Assembly: GCF_014109765.1 (NCBI RefSeq)
Contig: NZ_CP059139.1
Location: 682,001-746,000, forward strand
Direction of reading: 5' to 3'
Length of the DNA: 64,000 nt
DNA from: Pseudomonas berkeleyensis
Lineage (GTDB): Bacteria > Pseudomonadota > Gammaproteobacteria > Pseudomonadales > Pseudomonadaceae
The notes under the pieces were generated by a model. It did not search any database. It saw only the letters and a program-made list of their open reading frames with translations, and was not told the DNA's origin. Of this stretch, positions 26,679 to 35,352 are shown piece by piece. Made by a program: the position numbers and the translations under genes. How positions within the stretch are numbered: position 1 is the first letter of the stretch; every line of letters starts with the position of its first letter.

Positions 26679-27722
26679 ATGAAGATACTTATCGTTGGGC
26701 CGAGCTGGGTAGGCGACATGGTGATGGCGCAGACCCTGTTCCAGTGCCTGAAGCAGCGCCACCCAGAGTGCGAGATCGACGTGCTGGCGCCGGAGTGGAG
26801 TCGGCCGATTCTCGAGCGCATGCCCGAGGTGCGCGCCGCGCTCAGCCTGCCGCTCGGTCATGGCGTGCTCGACCTGGCCACGCGTCGACGCATCGGCAAA
26901 TCGCTGGCTGGTCAGTACGATCAGGCGATCCTGCTGCCCAACTCGCTCAAGTCCGCGCTGGTGCCCTGGTTCGCCGGTATTCCCAAGCGTACTGGCTGGA
27001 AAGGCGAGATGCGCTATGGCCTGCTCAACGATATCCGCACGCTGGATAAAGCGCGCTATCCGCTGATGATCGAGCGTTTCATGGCGCTGGCCTATGAGCC
27101 CGGCGCCGCGCTGCCGCAGCCCTATCCGCAGCCGCGTCTGCGCATCGATGAGTCCAGTCGTGAGGCAGCCCTGAGCCAATTCGGCTTGCAATTGGATCGC
27201 CCGGTGCTGGCGCTGTGCCCGGGCGCCGAATTCGGTGAGGCCAAGCGCTGGCCGGCCGAGCACTACGCCAAGGTCGCCGAGATCAAGATTCGCGAAGGCT
27301 GGCAGGTCTGGGTGTTCGGCTCGAAGAACGACCACGCTGGCGGTGAAGACATTCGCATGCGGCTGATTCCCGGCCTGCGCGAGGAAGTCAGCAACCTTTC
27401 CGGGCAGACCAGCCTGGCCGAGGCCATCGACCTGATGTCGGCGGCTACTGCCGTGGTCTCCAACGATTCCGGGCTGATGCATGTAGCGGCAGCCTTGAAC
27501 CGTCCTCTGGTCGCTATCTATGGCTCAACGTCGCCGGGCTTTACTCCGCCATTGGCTGATCGTGTCGAAATCGTTCGTCTGGGCCTGGACTGCAGCCCCT
27601 GTTTCGAGCGTACCTGTCGCTATGGCCACTACAACTGCCTGCGCGAGTTGAAGCCGAGGCCGGTGATCGAGGCGCTGGATCGGCTGGTTGGTGAAACCTT
27701 GACCCTGGTCGAGGGCGATTGA
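26679..27722 (+). CDS. waaF: ADP-heptose:LPS heptosyltransferase II
   Basis: WaaF adds the second heptose to the inner core of lipopolysaccharide at the cytoplasmic face of the inner membrane. It is a 347-residue GT9 enzyme. MKILIVGPSWVGDMVMAQTL at the N-terminus and CPGAEFGEAKRWPAEHYAKV (near residue 180) are family blocks. VVSNDSGLMHVAAALNRPLV (near residue 260) holds the donor-binding Asp-Ser-Gly. The start at 26679 follows GGAAAG; a longer frame from 26616 is not family-like. This is the first gene of the core operon, preceded by a 203-base gene-free region. waaC follows after 1 bp. Confidence 0.97.
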   Translation: MKILIVGPSWVGDMVMAQTLFQCLKQRHPECEIDVLAPEWSRPILERMPEVRAALSLPLGHGVLDLATRRRIGKSLAGQYDQAILLPNSLKSALVPWFAGIPKRTGWKGEMRYGLLNDIRTLDKARYPLMIERFMALAYEPGAALPQPYPQPRLRIDESSREAALSQFGLQLDRPVLALCPGAEFGEAKRWPAEHYAKVAEIKIREGWQVWVFGSKNDHAGGEDIRMRLIPGLREEVSNLSGQTSLAEAIDLMSAATAVVSNDSGLMHVAAALNRPLVAIYGSTSPGFTPPLADRVEIVRLGLDCSPCFERTCRYGHYNCLRELKPRPVIEALDRLVGETLTLVEGD

Positions 27723-27723
27723 T

Positions 27724-28728
27724 TTGCGGGTGCTGATCATCAAGACCTCGTCACTGGGCGACGTGGTGCATACCCTGCCAGCGTTGACCGACGCCGCTCG
27801 CGCCATTCCCGGTATCCGCTTCGATTGGGTGGTGGAAGAAGGTTTCGCCGAAATTCCAGCCTGGCACCCGGCGGTTTCCCAGGTCATTCCCGTCGCGATC
27901 CGCCGCTGGCGCAAGCATCCGCTGCGTACCTGGCGCAGTGGCGAGTGGGCGCGTTTCAAGCAGCGCCTGCGCGAAACCCGTTACGACCTGGTGATCGACG
28001 CCCAGGGACTGCTCAAGAGTGCCTGGCTGACGCGCTATGTGTCGGCGCCCGTGGCGGGGCTTGATCGCGATTCGGCGCGCGAGCCGCTGGCCAGTCGCTT
28101 CTATGATCGTCGCTACGCGGTAGCCAATGATCAGCATGCTCTGGAACGGGTGCGCCAGTTGTTCGCCAAGGCGCTCGGTTACACGCTACCGTCCGGCACC
28201 GGTGACTACGGTCTCAACCGCGCGGCGATGATGGATGCGACTGCCCAGCCCTATCTGGTGTTCCTGCATGGCACCACCTGGGCCAGCAAGCACTGGCCCG
28301 AGGCCGATTGGCGCGCCCTGGCCGAGCGCATGGACGAACTGGGTTGGGCCGTCCGCCTGCCCTGGGGCAGCGAGGCGGAGAAGGCGCGTGCCGAGCGTAT
28401 CGCTGCCGGTCTCACTCATGCCGCCGTGTTGCCGAAGTTGAACCTGGCTGGCGTGGCCAAGGTCATTGCCGGAGCCAGCGCCTGTGTCTCTGTGGACACC
28501 GGGCTCGGTCATCTGGCTGCGGCGCTGGATGTACCCAATATTTCCCTCTACGGCCCGACGCTGCCCGGCAAGGTGGGTGCTTACGGTCGTAGTCAGATTC
28601 ACCTGTGCGCCAGCGGCCCGGGAGCCGGCAGCGGCGACCGCGATAAGCCCTGCTTCGATGGTCTCGGCGCCGAGCGCGTCGGCCTGGAACTGGAGGCGCT
28701 GCTGCTTGCGCCTCCCGGCACCCTATAA
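27724..28728 (+). CDS. waaC: LPS heptosyltransferase I
   Basis: WaaC transfers the first L-glycero-D-manno-heptose to Kdo2-lipid A. It is a 334-residue GT9 enzyme that begins at an unusual TTG codon, giving MRVLIIKTSSLGDVVHTLPA, the conserved N-terminus. VFLHGTTWASKHWPEADW (near residue 180) and ACVSVDTGLGHLAAALDVPN (near residue 258) form the nucleotide-sugar site. A GAGGGCG ribosome site lies at the end of waaF, and only 1 bp separates the waaF stop from the TTG, so translation is probably coupled. TTG may lower expression relative to waaF. Confidence 0.96.
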   Translation: MRVLIIKTSSLGDVVHTLPALTDAARAIPGIRFDWVVEEGFAEIPAWHPAVSQVIPVAIRRWRKHPLRTWRSGEWARFKQRLRETRYDLVIDAQGLLKSAWLTRYVSAPVAGLDRDSAREPLASRFYDRRYAVANDQHALERVRQLFAKALGYTLPSGTGDYGLNRAAMMDATAQPYLVFLHGTTWASKHWPEADWRALAERMDELGWAVRLPWGSEAEKARAERIAAGLTHAAVLPKLNLAGVAKVIAGASACVSVDTGLGHLAAALDVPNISLYGPTLPGKVGAYGRSQIHLCASGPGAGSGDRDKPCFDGLGAERVGLELEALLLAPPGTL

Positions 28729-28738
28729 AGGAGCGGCT

Positions 28739-29863
28739 ATGCAACTGGCCTTCGTTCTCTACAAATACTTCCCGTTCGGCGGGCTACAGCGCGATTTCAT
28801 GCGCATCGCCCTGGAATGCCAGGCGCGCGGTCATGCCATCCGTGTCTATACGCCGATTTGGGAGGGCGAGAATCCTGCTGGCTTCGATGTGCGCGTGGCG
28901 CCGGTACGCGCGTTGTTCAACCATCGCCGCAACGAGAAATTCACCGCCTGGTTGCAGGCCGACCTGAAGCGCGACCCCGTAGACCGGGTGATCGGTTTCA
29001 ACAAGATGCCGGGCCTGGATGTCTACTACGCCGCCGACGGTTGTTTCGAGGACAAGGCGCAGACCCTGCGCAACCCGATTTATCGCCGCTGGGGCCGCTA
29101 CAGACATTTCGCCGAGTACGAACGTGCGGTATTCGCGCCGGAGTCCAAAACCGAGATCCTGATGATCTCCGAAGTGCAGCAGCCGCTGTTCATCAAGCAC
29201 TACAAGACCCCGCAGCAGCGTTTCCACCTGCTGCCGCCGGGGATCGCCTTGGATCGTCGCGCCCCGGCCAATGCCGCCGAAATCCGCGCCGAGTTTCGCC
29301 GTGAGTTCAAGCTAAACGACGATGACTTGCTGCTGGTGCAGATCGGCTCCGGCTTCAAGACCAAAGGCCTGGATCGTAGCCTCAAGGCGCTGGCTTCGTT
29401 GCCGCGCGAACTGCGCAAGCGCACCCGCCTGATCGCCATCGGCCAGGACGATCCCAAGCCCTTCCTGCTGCAGATCAAGGCGCTGGGCTTGTCCGGCCAG
29501 GTACAGATTCTCAAGGGTCGCAGCGACATCCCACGTTTCCTGCTTGGCGCTGATCTGCTGATCCATCCGGCCTATAACGAGAATACCGGCACGGTGCTTC
29601 TCGAAGCGCTGGTTTCCGGCTTGCCGGTGCTGGTCACCGATGTGTGCGGTTATGCCCACTACATCGCCGATGCCGATTGCGGCCGGGTGCTACCCAGCCC
29701 TTTCGAGCAGGAGCAGCTCAACCATACTCTTGCCGATATGCTGGCCGATCCGCAGCAGCGCGCTTTCTGGGGGCGCAATGGGCTGGCCTATGCCGACAGC
29801 GCCGACCTGTATTCGATGCCGAAGAAGGCTGCTGACGTGATCCTTGCTTCGAGGTGCGCGTGA
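28739..29863 (+). CDS. waaG: Core LPS glucosyl/galactosaminyltransferase WaaG
   Basis: WaaG is a GT4 enzyme that adds the first outer-core hexose to heptose II; in P. aeruginosa this sugar is galactosamine. The protein is 374 residues from ATG 28739 (MQLAFVLYKYFPFGGLQRD), with AAAGGAG upstream. The N-terminal KYFPFGGLQRDFMRIA is the membrane-associated acceptor side. HPAYNENTGTVLLEALVSGL (near residue 280) carries the E-x7-E motif of GT4 enzymes. The TGA stop overlaps the GTG start of waaP. The gene lies between waaC and waaP, the conserved order for Pseudomonas. Confidence 0.96.
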   Translation: MQLAFVLYKYFPFGGLQRDFMRIALECQARGHAIRVYTPIWEGENPAGFDVRVAPVRALFNHRRNEKFTAWLQADLKRDPVDRVIGFNKMPGLDVYYAADGCFEDKAQTLRNPIYRRWGRYRHFAEYERAVFAPESKTEILMISEVQQPLFIKHYKTPQQRFHLLPPGIALDRRAPANAAEIRAEFRREFKLNDDDLLLVQIGSGFKTKGLDRSLKALASLPRELRKRTRLIAIGQDDPKPFLLQIKALGLSGQVQILKGRSDIPRFLLGADLLIHPAYNENTGTVLLEALVSGLPVLVTDVCGYAHYIADADCGRVLPSPFEQEQLNHTLADMLADPQQRAFWGRNGLAYADSADLYSMPKKAADVILASRCA

Positions 29864-30666
29864 AACTGATTCTCGCTGAACCCTTCAAGAGCCTGTGGGC
29901 CGGTCAGGATGCCTTCGAGGCTGTCGAGGCGTTGCATGGCCAGGTCTATCGCGAGCTGGAGGGGCGGCGCACCCTGCGCACCGAAGTCGATGGGCGCGGT
30001 TACTTCGTCAAGATCCACCGCGGTATCGGTTGGGGCGAGATCGTCAAGAACCTGCTGACCGCCAAGGCGCCGGTGCTCGGCGCTGCGCAAGAATGGCAAG
30101 CGATCCAGCGTTTGACCGAGGCTGGCGTGCCAACCATGACTGCGGTGGCTTATGGCGAGCGCGGCGCGAACCCGGCGAGCCAGCATTCCTTCATCGTCAC
30201 CGAGGAACTGGCGCCGACCGTCGATCTGGAACAGCTCAGCCTGAACTGGGCGCAGCAGCCGCCGAAGCCCGCACTCAAGTGGGCGCTGATCCGTAAGGTT
30301 GCAGAGATGACGGGCGCCATGCACCGTGCCGGGGTCAATCACCGTGACTGCTATATCTGCCATTTTCTGCTGCATACCGATCGGCCGATCCAGGCCAATG
30401 ATCTGCGACTGTCGGTGATCGACCTGCATCGCGCCCAGGTGCGTGACGCAGTGCCCCGCCGCTGGCGTGACAAGGATCTGGCCGCCCTGTATTTCTCTGC
30501 ACTGGATATCGGTATGACAGGCCGCGACAAGCTGCGCTTTCTGCGCACCTACTTCCGGCGTCCGCTACGTCAGGTGCTGCGCGAGGAGGCAAGCTTGCTC
30601 GTTTGGCTGGAGCGCAAGGCGGCGAAACTGTATGAGCGCAAGCAGCGTTATGGAGAGGCGCTTTGA
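29860..30666 (+). CDS. waaP: Core heptose (I) kinase WaaP
   Basis: WaaP phosphorylates heptose I of the inner core with ATP; the phosphates are needed for outer-membrane integrity and are essential in P. aeruginosa. The protein is 268 residues with a eukaryote-like kinase fold. RGYFVKIHRGIGWGEIVKN (near residue 47) has the ATP-binding Lys, NHRDCYICHFLL (near residue 160) the catalytic HRD Asp, and VIDLHRAQ the metal site. GTG 29860 is chosen over GTG 29854 because it has GAGG at good spacing and matches the P. aeruginosa start. It overlaps waaG by 4 bp and the next kinase by 1 bp. Confidence 0.96.
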   Translation: MKLILAEPFKSLWAGQDAFEAVEALHGQVYRELEGRRTLRTEVDGRGYFVKIHRGIGWGEIVKNLLTAKAPVLGAAQEWQAIQRLTEAGVPTMTAVAYGERGANPASQHSFIVTEELAPTVDLEQLSLNWAQQPPKPALKWALIRKVAEMTGAMHRAGVNHRDCYICHFLLHTDRPIQANDLRLSVIDLHRAQVRDAVPRRWRDKDLAALYFSALDIGMTGRDKLRFLRTYFRRPLRQVLREEASLLVWLERKAAKLYERKQRYGEAL

Positions 30667-31400
30667 TGGCTAGCTGGAGCCTTGCCCCGGAATATCATTC
30701 ACTGTCAGAGGATTTAGGCTCTCTGGAGTCTGTTTTCGAACTCCAAGGTGAGCGGCTGACCAAGGATCCGTTGTCGGAGGTCATCCGTATCGAGCGTCAC
30801 GGCGTGCGTTACTACGTCAAGCGCTACTGGGGGGCGGGTAAAGGTCTGCGCCGCTATCTGGGGCGTCCTCGTGTGAAGGCCGAATGGCAGAATCTCAAGT
30901 TGTTCGCCAAGTGGGGCATACCGACTGCACCGATCGTTGCACATGGTCTTGAGCGCAAGACTGGGGCTTTCGTGCGCGGGGCGTTGGTAACACGCGAACT
31001 GGAAAATACTCTCGACCTTGCTGAAGTCGCCAACCGTCAGGATGTGCGTCTGACTGATCAGGAATGGGTTCAGGTCATTAGTCAGCAATTGGCCAAGAGT
31101 ACGCGGACAATGCATGACCACCACTTCACTCATAATGATTTGAAGTGGCGAAACTTGCTGGTCAATGAAAAGGCCGAGTTGTTCTTCATCGATTGCCCTA
31201 CTGGTAGTTTCTGGTGGGGACCTTTGTTGCGCTACCGCATCGTCAAGGATCTGGCATGTCTCGACAAGGTTGCCAAGCGGGTGTTGTCGAGAACGCAGCG
31301 TTTACGTTTCTATTTGCAGTATCGGGGGCGTAACCGCTTGAGTAGCGGTGACAAGCGACGTGTACTGCGGATCCTTAAATTCTTCGAGGGCCGCGAATGA
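30666..31400 (+). CDS. Lipopolysaccharide kinase family protein (PA5008-like)
   Basis: A 244-residue WaaP/RIO-like kinase, probably acting on another core heptose (the PA5008 position, called wapP in some work). RYYVKRYWGAGKGLRRYLG (near residue 45) carries the ATP Lys. FTHNDLKWRNLLVN (near residue 158) has an HND version of HRD with the following Asn, and FFIDCPTGS the metal Asp, so it looks catalytically complete. The ATG overlaps the waaP stop (TGATG), so translation is coupled. The site and sugar it phosphorylates cannot be read from sequence. Confidence 0.9.
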   Translation: MASWSLAPEYHSLSEDLGSLESVFELQGERLTKDPLSEVIRIERHGVRYYVKRYWGAGKGLRRYLGRPRVKAEWQNLKLFAKWGIPTAPIVAHGLERKTGAFVRGALVTRELENTLDLAEVANRQDVRLTDQEWVQVISQQLAKSTRTMHDHHFTHNDLKWRNLLVNEKAELFFIDCPTGSFWWGPLLRYRIVKDLACLDKVAKRVLSRTQRLRFYLQYRGRNRLSSGDKRRVLRILKFFEGRE

Positions 31401-32140
31401 GCGACTTCATCGCGGCGCAGGATCGTGCCCTGCTTGAGCGTCACGGACTCGCCAGTTTCGATGCGCTTTGGGCGCTGAAACTTGAAGCAGTTGATGAGCC
31501 CAACACCGAGCGTGGCGGTTGGAGTAGTGTCTATCGTCTGGAGTTGGACGAGCGTGCCTTCTACCTGAAGCGGCAAAGCAATCACCTGACGCGTAGCCTG
31601 CTGCACCCATTCGGTGAACCGACCTTCGCGCGCGAGTTTCGCAATATTCGTCGCTATGCCGAGCTGAACATACCGGCCCTGCAGGCGGCGTTCTTTGCTG
31701 AACGCCGTTTGCCGGGTGAGCGCCGTGCTGTCCTGCTGACCCGCGCGCTAGATGGATGGCAGGATCTGGAACATTGGTTGACGCAATGGGCCGCACTCGA
31801 CGGTGCCGCGCATGTGTCCATCCTTCGTGCTTGTGGCCGTCTTGCGCGTTGCTTGCACCAAGCTGGGCAGATGCACGGCTGTTTCTATCCCAAGCACATC
31901 TTCTTGCGTGAACAGGAAGGTGGGTTCGAGGCGCAGTTGATCGATCTGGAGAAAACTCGTCCATTGCTATTAGGGCGGCGTGATCGGATCAAGGATCTGG
32001 AGCCTTTGTTGCGCCGTGCCAGAATCTGGAACGAGGTCGAAGTGCGCGAACTGCTGGTGGCCTACCTCGGGGATGGAGGTGACGTCGATGCTTGGTGGCG
32101 GCAACTTGTTGCCCGGCAGTGCAACAAGGAGGCGCGTTGA
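31397..32140 (+). CDS. Lipopolysaccharide kinase-like protein with degenerate catalytic loop (PA5007-like)
   Basis: A 247-residue member of the same kinase superfamily. FYLKRQSNHLTRSLLHPFGE (near residue 55) keeps an ATP-binding-type Lys, and AQLIDLEKTRP (near residue 183) resembles the metal-binding loop. The catalytic loop, however, reads MHGCFYPKHIFLRE where WaaP has NHRDCYICHFLL: the Asp of HRD is replaced by Cys. It may therefore be a pseudokinase or use a shifted base. It overlaps the previous gene by 4 bp (ATGA) and the next by 1 bp. Its retention in the operon argues for a role in core phosphorylation or complex assembly; that is inference. Confidence 0.85.
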   Translation: MSDFIAAQDRALLERHGLASFDALWALKLEAVDEPNTERGGWSSVYRLELDERAFYLKRQSNHLTRSLLHPFGEPTFAREFRNIRRYAELNIPALQAAFFAERRLPGERRAVLLTRALDGWQDLEHWLTQWAALDGAAHVSILRACGRLARCLHQAGQMHGCFYPKHIFLREQEGGFEAQLIDLEKTRPLLLGRRDRIKDLEPLLRRARIWNEVEVRELLVAYLGDGGDVDAWWRQLVARQCNKEAR

Positions 32141-33585
32141 TGCGGTTAGGTGAATTGAGCCAGGCCGGCCGCACGCCTGATTTGCCGCTGACGCTGCACT
32201 TGGTGGGTGATCAGCTGGTGCTGGAGCGCCTGCTACGTGTGTTGCCTGGGCAGCGTTATGTCGCACTTGCACGTTGGCAGGGGCGTCCGGTGCTGGCCAA
32301 ATTACTGGTCGGTAGCAAGGCGCCGCGCCATTTTCAGCGTGAGCTGGGGGGCGCTGAGCTGATGGCTGGTCAAGGACTCACCACCCCCGAGCTGCTTGCT
32401 CAAGGCTTCATCGATGGGCAGGGCGGTTGGTTGCTGTTCGAGTACCTAGGTGGCGCGCAGAGCCTGTGGGATGTCTGGTGCGAAGCAGCGCGCGAACCAC
32501 TGTTGAACGACGACCAGCAGAACGTACTGGCCGCAGCGCTGGCAGCCATCGGACAGATGCATGCCCAGGGTCTTTGGCAGGCCGACCTGCATCTGGACAA
32601 CCTGCTACGGCATGAAGGTCGTTTGTACCTGATCGACGGAGGAGGCGTGCGCCGTGAAACGGCCGGGCAGCCGCTGTCGCGGGCGAGGGTGTTGGAAAAC
32701 CTCGGTGTCTTCTTCGCCCAACTACCCGCCGAGCTGGATTCCTACTTAGAAGAGTTGCTGATCCACTACCTCCTCGCCAACGGTGAACACGCATTACCGC
32801 TGGAAATGCTCCAGGCCGAAATAGCCAAGGTACGCCGTTGGCGTCTGCGTGATTACCTGAGGAAAACAGCTCGTGACTGCAGTCTGTTCGCCGCTCGAAT
32901 CGGTGCTTTTGGCCTGCGCGTGGTGCGTCGCGAGGCCGAGCCGGAACTGCAGCCGTTGCTGACTGATCTCGATGCTCGGATCGACGCTGGACATATCTAC
33001 AAGACCGGTGGTGCAGCCACGGTGGCGCGGGTCGAATGTGGAGGCCGCTCACTGGTGGGCAAGCGTTACAACGTGAAGAACCTGCTGCACTGGTTCAAGC
33101 GTTTCTGGCGCCCCAGTCGTGCTTGGCATAGCTGGCGCGAAGGCAACCGCCTGCGACTGCTGGGTATCGTCACGCCGACACCGCTGGCGGTGATCGAGCA
33201 GCGCTGGTGCTGGCTGCGCGGTCGTGCCTACCTGATTACCGACTATTGCGACGGGCAGGATATAATCACGCGTTTTGAAGCGTACAAGCAGGCCACGCCC
33301 CCGGAAAACGAGCTGCTGGCGCTGGATCGGCTGTTCGCTGCCCTGCTGCGCGAACGTATCAGCCACGGTGATTTCAAGGGGCACAATCTGTTCTGGGATG
33401 AAAAGCAGGGTGCCTGGTCGCTGATCGACCTGGATGCCATGCGACAGCATCGCAATGCGCGCAGTTTTGCCCGGGCCTATGCCCGCGACCGCGCCCGTTT
33501 TCTGCGCAACTGGCCGGTGGATTCCGCCCTGCACCAGTTGCTCGACCAACGTTTACCGCAGGTGCCTGGCACCTGCCCGAATTAG
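32140..33585 (+). CDS. Two-domain lipopolysaccharide kinase-like protein (PA5006-like)
   Basis: A 481-residue protein made of two kinase-like domains in tandem. Domain 1 (about 1-225) has RPVLAKLLVGSKAPRHFQRE and the loop LWQADLHLDNLL with LIDGGGV. Domain 2 (about 275-481) has RSLVGKRYNVKNLLHWFKRF and the loop ISHGDFKGHNLFW with WSLIDLDAM. Both loops keep an Asp and an Asn, so both could bind Mg-ATP; domain 2 looks closer to the active WaaP form. The start at 32140 follows AAGGAGG and overlaps the previous stop. Which core position each domain acts on is unknown. Confidence 0.9.
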   Translation: MRLGELSQAGRTPDLPLTLHLVGDQLVLERLLRVLPGQRYVALARWQGRPVLAKLLVGSKAPRHFQRELGGAELMAGQGLTTPELLAQGFIDGQGGWLLFEYLGGAQSLWDVWCEAAREPLLNDDQQNVLAAALAAIGQMHAQGLWQADLHLDNLLRHEGRLYLIDGGGVRRETAGQPLSRARVLENLGVFFAQLPAELDSYLEELLIHYLLANGEHALPLEMLQAEIAKVRRWRLRDYLRKTARDCSLFAARIGAFGLRVVRREAEPELQPLLTDLDARIDAGHIYKTGGAATVARVECGGRSLVGKRYNVKNLLHWFKRFWRPSRAWHSWREGNRLRLLGIVTPTPLAVIEQRWCWLRGRAYLITDYCDGQDIITRFEAYKQATPPENELLALDRLFAALLRERISHGDFKGHNLFWDEKQGAWSLIDLDAMRQHRNARSFARAYARDRARFLRNWPVDSALHQLLDQRLPQVPGTCPN

Positions 33586-33597
33586 AGGCTCAAACCT

Positions 33598-35352
33598 GTG
33601 GCACTGACCATTCTCGGCCTGTCCGGCGCCCTCAGTCATGACCCCTCCGCGGCGTTGTACATCGACGGCAAGTTGATTGCAGCGGTGGAAGAGGAGCGCT
33701 TCGTGCGCGACAAGCACGCGAAGAACCGCATGCCCTACGAATCGGCCAAGTTCTGCCTGGAACAAGCCGGCATCAAGCCGTCGGATGTCGATGTGGTGGC
33801 CATTCCCTTCGCCCCCATCAGCATCTTCGAGAAGGCCCGCTGGCAGTACGCCAAGCGTTACGCCTACGCGCCGGATCGCGCTCTTGATGCCATCCTGTTC
33901 GGTAACCGCCGTTACAAGCGCTACAAGAAGCGTATCGAGTGGTGCCTGGTGCAACTCGGCTTCGACCTGAAGAAGGTCAAGATCGAGCCGGTCGAGCATC
34001 ACCTGGCGCACGCCTCCAGCGCCTATCATTGCTCGGGCTTCAAGGAGAAGACCGCGATCCTCGGCATCGACGGCAAGGGCGAGTACGCCACGACCTTCTT
34101 CGGCTATGGCGAGAACGGCAAGATCCACAAGATCAAGGAATTCTACGATCCGGATTCGCTCGGCGGCCTCTATGGTGCGATCACCGAGTATCTGGGCTTC
34201 GAGATGCTCGATGGCGAGTTCAAGGTCATGGGCATGGCGCCTTACGGTGACGCCGCCAAGTACGACTTCTCGCGTCTGGCCAAGTTCGAGAACGGCGAGC
34301 TAATCATCAATACCGAGTACGCCAACGTCATCGGTTTCCGCCGTTACAAGGAGAATGGCAAGGGCTACTACTTCTCGCCCAAGCTAATCGAATGGCTCGG
34401 CCCGAAGCGCGAGGGTGATATCGCCGACGACCCGTACATCCACTACGCGGCTAGCATGCAGGCGCTGTTTGAGAAGCTGGCGCTGCAGATGATGGAGCAC
34501 TACCTCGGCGACATTCTCAAGGAAACCGGCAAGATCGCCTTCGCTGGCGGCTGCGCGCTGAACGTCAAATTGAACCAGAAGATCATCGCCCGTGATGATG
34601 TCAAAGAGCTGTTCGTCCAGCCGGCCTCTGGTGATGCCGGCACTGCCGTCGGCGCTGCGGCTTACGTCTCGCACAAGCGTGGCGTGCCGGTGGAGAAGAT
34701 GGAGCACGTCTACCTTGGCCCTTCGTACAGCAACGAAGAGGTCATCGCTGCCTGCGCCAAGCACCCGAACCAGCCTGTGTTCAAACTCATCGACAACACG
34801 TCTGAGCGCATCGCAAAAATCATGGTCGACGGCAACCCGGTAGCCTGGTTTCAGGGCCGCATGGAGTTCGGGCCGCGCGCCTTGGGTGGCCGCTCGATCA
34901 TCGGCTGCCCGAGCGTGCCGGGCGTGGCCGACCGCATCAACGAGCAGATCAAGTTTCGCGAGCGCTGGAGACCCTTTTGCCCGTCGATGCTCGATACCGT
35001 GGCGACGAAGATGCTCAAGGTGGATCACCCTAGCCCGTTCATGACCTTCACCTTCGAGGTGAACGAGGAGTGGAAGGAGCGTGTCGGCGAAGTGGTGCAC
35101 GAGGATGGCACCTCGCGCGCTCAGGTGCTGGAGCGTCGCTTCAATCCGCGCTGGTACGACCTGATGCTGGAGCTGGAGAAACTGACCGGCAACGGCGTGT
35201 CGCTGAACACCTCGCTCAACCGCCGTGGCGAGCCGATGATCTGCTCGCCGACCGATGCTCTGAACATGTTTTACGGTTCGGATCTGCAGTACCTCATCAT
35301 GGAAGATGTGCTCGTGGTCAAGGATGGCAAGGATTGGTATGACGGCGTCTGA
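33598..35352 (+). CDS. wapO: Carbamoyltransferase of core LPS heptose
   Basis: A 584-residue carbamoyltransferase of the NodU/TobZ family, matching PA5005, which puts the 7-O-carbamoyl group on heptose II of the P. aeruginosa core. The N-terminal Kae1-like domain shows LGLSGALSHDPSAALYIDGK and VEHHLAHASSAYHCSGF (near residue 138), the latter with metal-binding His. The C-terminal YrdC-like part has GRMEFGPRALGGRSIIGCP (near residue 418). GTG 33598 is the start. The gene overlaps wapH by 14 bp. Carbamoyl phosphate is the donor in this family. Confidence 0.93.
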   Translation: MALTILGLSGALSHDPSAALYIDGKLIAAVEEERFVRDKHAKNRMPYESAKFCLEQAGIKPSDVDVVAIPFAPISIFEKARWQYAKRYAYAPDRALDAILFGNRRYKRYKKRIEWCLVQLGFDLKKVKIEPVEHHLAHASSAYHCSGFKEKTAILGIDGKGEYATTFFGYGENGKIHKIKEFYDPDSLGGLYGAITEYLGFEMLDGEFKVMGMAPYGDAAKYDFSRLAKFENGELIINTEYANVIGFRRYKENGKGYYFSPKLIEWLGPKREGDIADDPYIHYAASMQALFEKLALQMMEHYLGDILKETGKIAFAGGCALNVKLNQKIIARDDVKELFVQPASGDAGTAVGAAAYVSHKRGVPVEKMEHVYLGPSYSNEEVIAACAKHPNQPVFKLIDNTSERIAKIMVDGNPVAWFQGRMEFGPRALGGRSIIGCPSVPGVADRINEQIKFRERWRPFCPSMLDTVATKMLKVDHPSPFMTFTFEVNEEWKERVGEVVHEDGTSRAQVLERRFNPRWYDLMLELEKLTGNGVSLNTSLNRRGEPMICSPTDALNMFYGSDLQYLIMEDVLVVKDGKDWYDGV

